Shown here: one piece after another, positions 63,335 to 64,000 of the stretch
How the letters are laid out: each line of letters starts with the position of its first letter
Position numbering within the stretch: position 1 is the first letter of the stretch
Source: Microbulbifer pacificus
GTDB lineage: Bacteria; Pseudomonadota; Gammaproteobacteria; Pseudomonadales; Cellvibrionaceae
DNA: 64,000 nucleotides
Reading direction: 5' to 3'
NCBI RefSeq assembly: GCF_033723955.1
Contig: NZ_CP137555.1
Span: 2,782,001 to 2,846,000, forward strand
Program-made: the position numbers and the translations under genes
Notes under the pieces: generated by a model
What the model was told of the DNA's origin: nothing
The model's input: the letters and a program-made list of their open reading frames with translations, nothing else
Databases searched by the model: none

Positions 63335-64000
63335 ATGTTGTTTGAAGATCTCGGCCTTGTGCCGGAAATTGCCCGCGCCGTTGCGGAGCAGGGCTATACC
63401 CAACCTACCCCGATTCAGGAGCAGGCGATTCCTGTGGTGATGCGCGGTGGCGATGTCATGGCCGCGGCCCAGACCGGTACCGGCAAGACTGCGGGCTTCA
63501 CCCTGCCACTGCTGCACCGCCTGTGTGCGGGCGAGCGCGCGCGCAATAACCAGGTGCGCGCGCTGGTTCTCACGCCCACCCGCGAGCTGGCGGCACAGGT
63601 ATTCGACAATGTGCAGAGCTATTCCAAGTACCTGCCACTGCGCCACAGCTGCGTATTCGGTGGGGTGAAAATCAACCCGCAAATGATGCGCCTGCGCGGC
63701 GGTGCGGACATTCTGGTGGCGACCCCGGGCCGTCTGCTGGATCTGTATAACCAGCGCGCGATCAAGTTCGACCTCCTGGAAGCGCTGGTGCTGGACGAAG
63801 CCGACCGCATGCTGGACATGGGCTTTATTCACGACATCAAGAAAATCCTGAAACTGCTGCCGGAGCGACGCCAGAACCTGCTGTTCTCCGCGACCTTCTC
63901 GCCGGAAATCCGCGCCCTCGCCAAGGGCCTGGTGAAAGACCCGGTGGAGATCGACGTAAGCCCGCGCAACAGCACCACCAAGACCGTGCAGCAGAAGCTG
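63335..64000 (+). CDS. rhlE: DEAD-box RNA helicase, RhlE type (cut by window end)
   Basis: The first 222 codons of an ATP-dependent RNA helicase; the frame is open to the end of the window. It has the Q motif ([13 protein letters not shown]), Walker [37 protein letters not shown], the DEAD box in [14 protein letters not shown], and LLFSATF. These fit RhlE, which helps ribosome assembly and RNA turnover. AAGAAG stands before the ATG. Confidence 0.9.
   Translation, partial: MLFEDLGLVPEIARAVAEQGYTQPTPIQEQAIPVVMRGGDVMAAAQTGTGKTAGFTLPLLHRLCAGERARNNQVRALVLTPTRELAAQVFDNVQSYSKYLPLRHSCVFGGVKINPQMMRLRGGADILVATPGRLLDLYNQRAIKFDLLEALVLDEADRMLDMGFIHDIKKILKLLPERRQNLLFSATFSPEIRALAKGLVKDPVEIDVSPRNSTTKTVQQKL

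Noticed and set aside
1..64000. tRNA, rRNA or CRISPR loci
   Set aside because: No cloverleaf-like genes, rRNA segments or regularly spaced repeats were found on reading the intergenic regions.

Overview
The window looks like a chromosomal segment of a GC-rich marine gammaproteobacterium, most like Microbulbifer and its relatives in the Cellvibrionales. The reasons are the gammaproteobacterial gene orders lgt-thyA-folA, glnE-ilvE followed by an LPS core locus, and nudF-yqiB-cpdA-yqiA-parE beside a divergent tolC, plus a Vibrio TonB2-type operon. The genus is inferred from protein character and gene order, not from a search. I see no rRNA, tRNA or CRISPR.

Layout. 1-4.7 kb: two tandem L,D-transpeptidases and an NRDE-family protein, all leftward. 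4.7-7 kb: lgt-thyA-folA (lipoprotein lipidation and thymidylate/folate synthesis). 7.3-12.6 kb: a six-gene energy-transduction operon (DUF3450, TtpC-like long ExbB, ExbB, ExbD, TonB, TPR protein), followed by a lone TonB paralogue behind a good Fur-box candidate. 13.5-19 kb: leftward ilvD, argA, argE and an EamA transporter. 19-23.5 kb: a DUF6314-like protein, an exported M24 peptidase, a decayed phzF, and a Pit phosphate transporter with its DUF47 partner. 23.6-29.6 kb: an orphan GspE/PilB-type ATPase, glnE, a REPIN-like repeat and ilvE.

29.7-46 kb is an LPS core / surface polysaccharide locus: seven glycosyltransferases, Ugd and a UDP-glucuronate 4-epimerase (UDP-GlcA to UDP-GalA), an ELM1-family protein, a YrbL-type kinase, an O-antigen ligase, WaaA (Kdo transferase), KdkA (Kdo kinase) and a sulfotransferase gene broken by an in-frame amber codon. 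No heptosyltransferase of the WaaC/WaaF type is visible, so the core may be heptose-poor, with Kdo-phosphate and uronic acid supplying negative charge (inference).

46-58.9 kb: tolC, then a divergent envelope lipid-transport operon (two PqiA halves and a six-MCE-domain PqiB) followed by two DUF4136 lipoproteins, then nudF-yqiB-cpdA-lipoprotein-yqiA-parE. 58.96-61.07 kb is a patch of foreign-looking genes bounded by attC-like sites. It reads as a small integron cassette cluster without an integrase in view, carrying a lipoprotein, an untracked 38-residue membrane peptide, a GNAT acetyltransferase and a YdeI-family protein. 61-64 kb: a bile acid:sodium symporter-family protein, another GNAT protein, and the start of an RhlE-type DEAD-box helicase cut by the window edge.

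The most unusual items are the attC-bounded cassette cluster, the heptosyltransferase-less core locus with its amber-interrupted sulfotransferase, the amber codon that removes a lysine-rich tail from Lgt, and the six-MCE PqiB.
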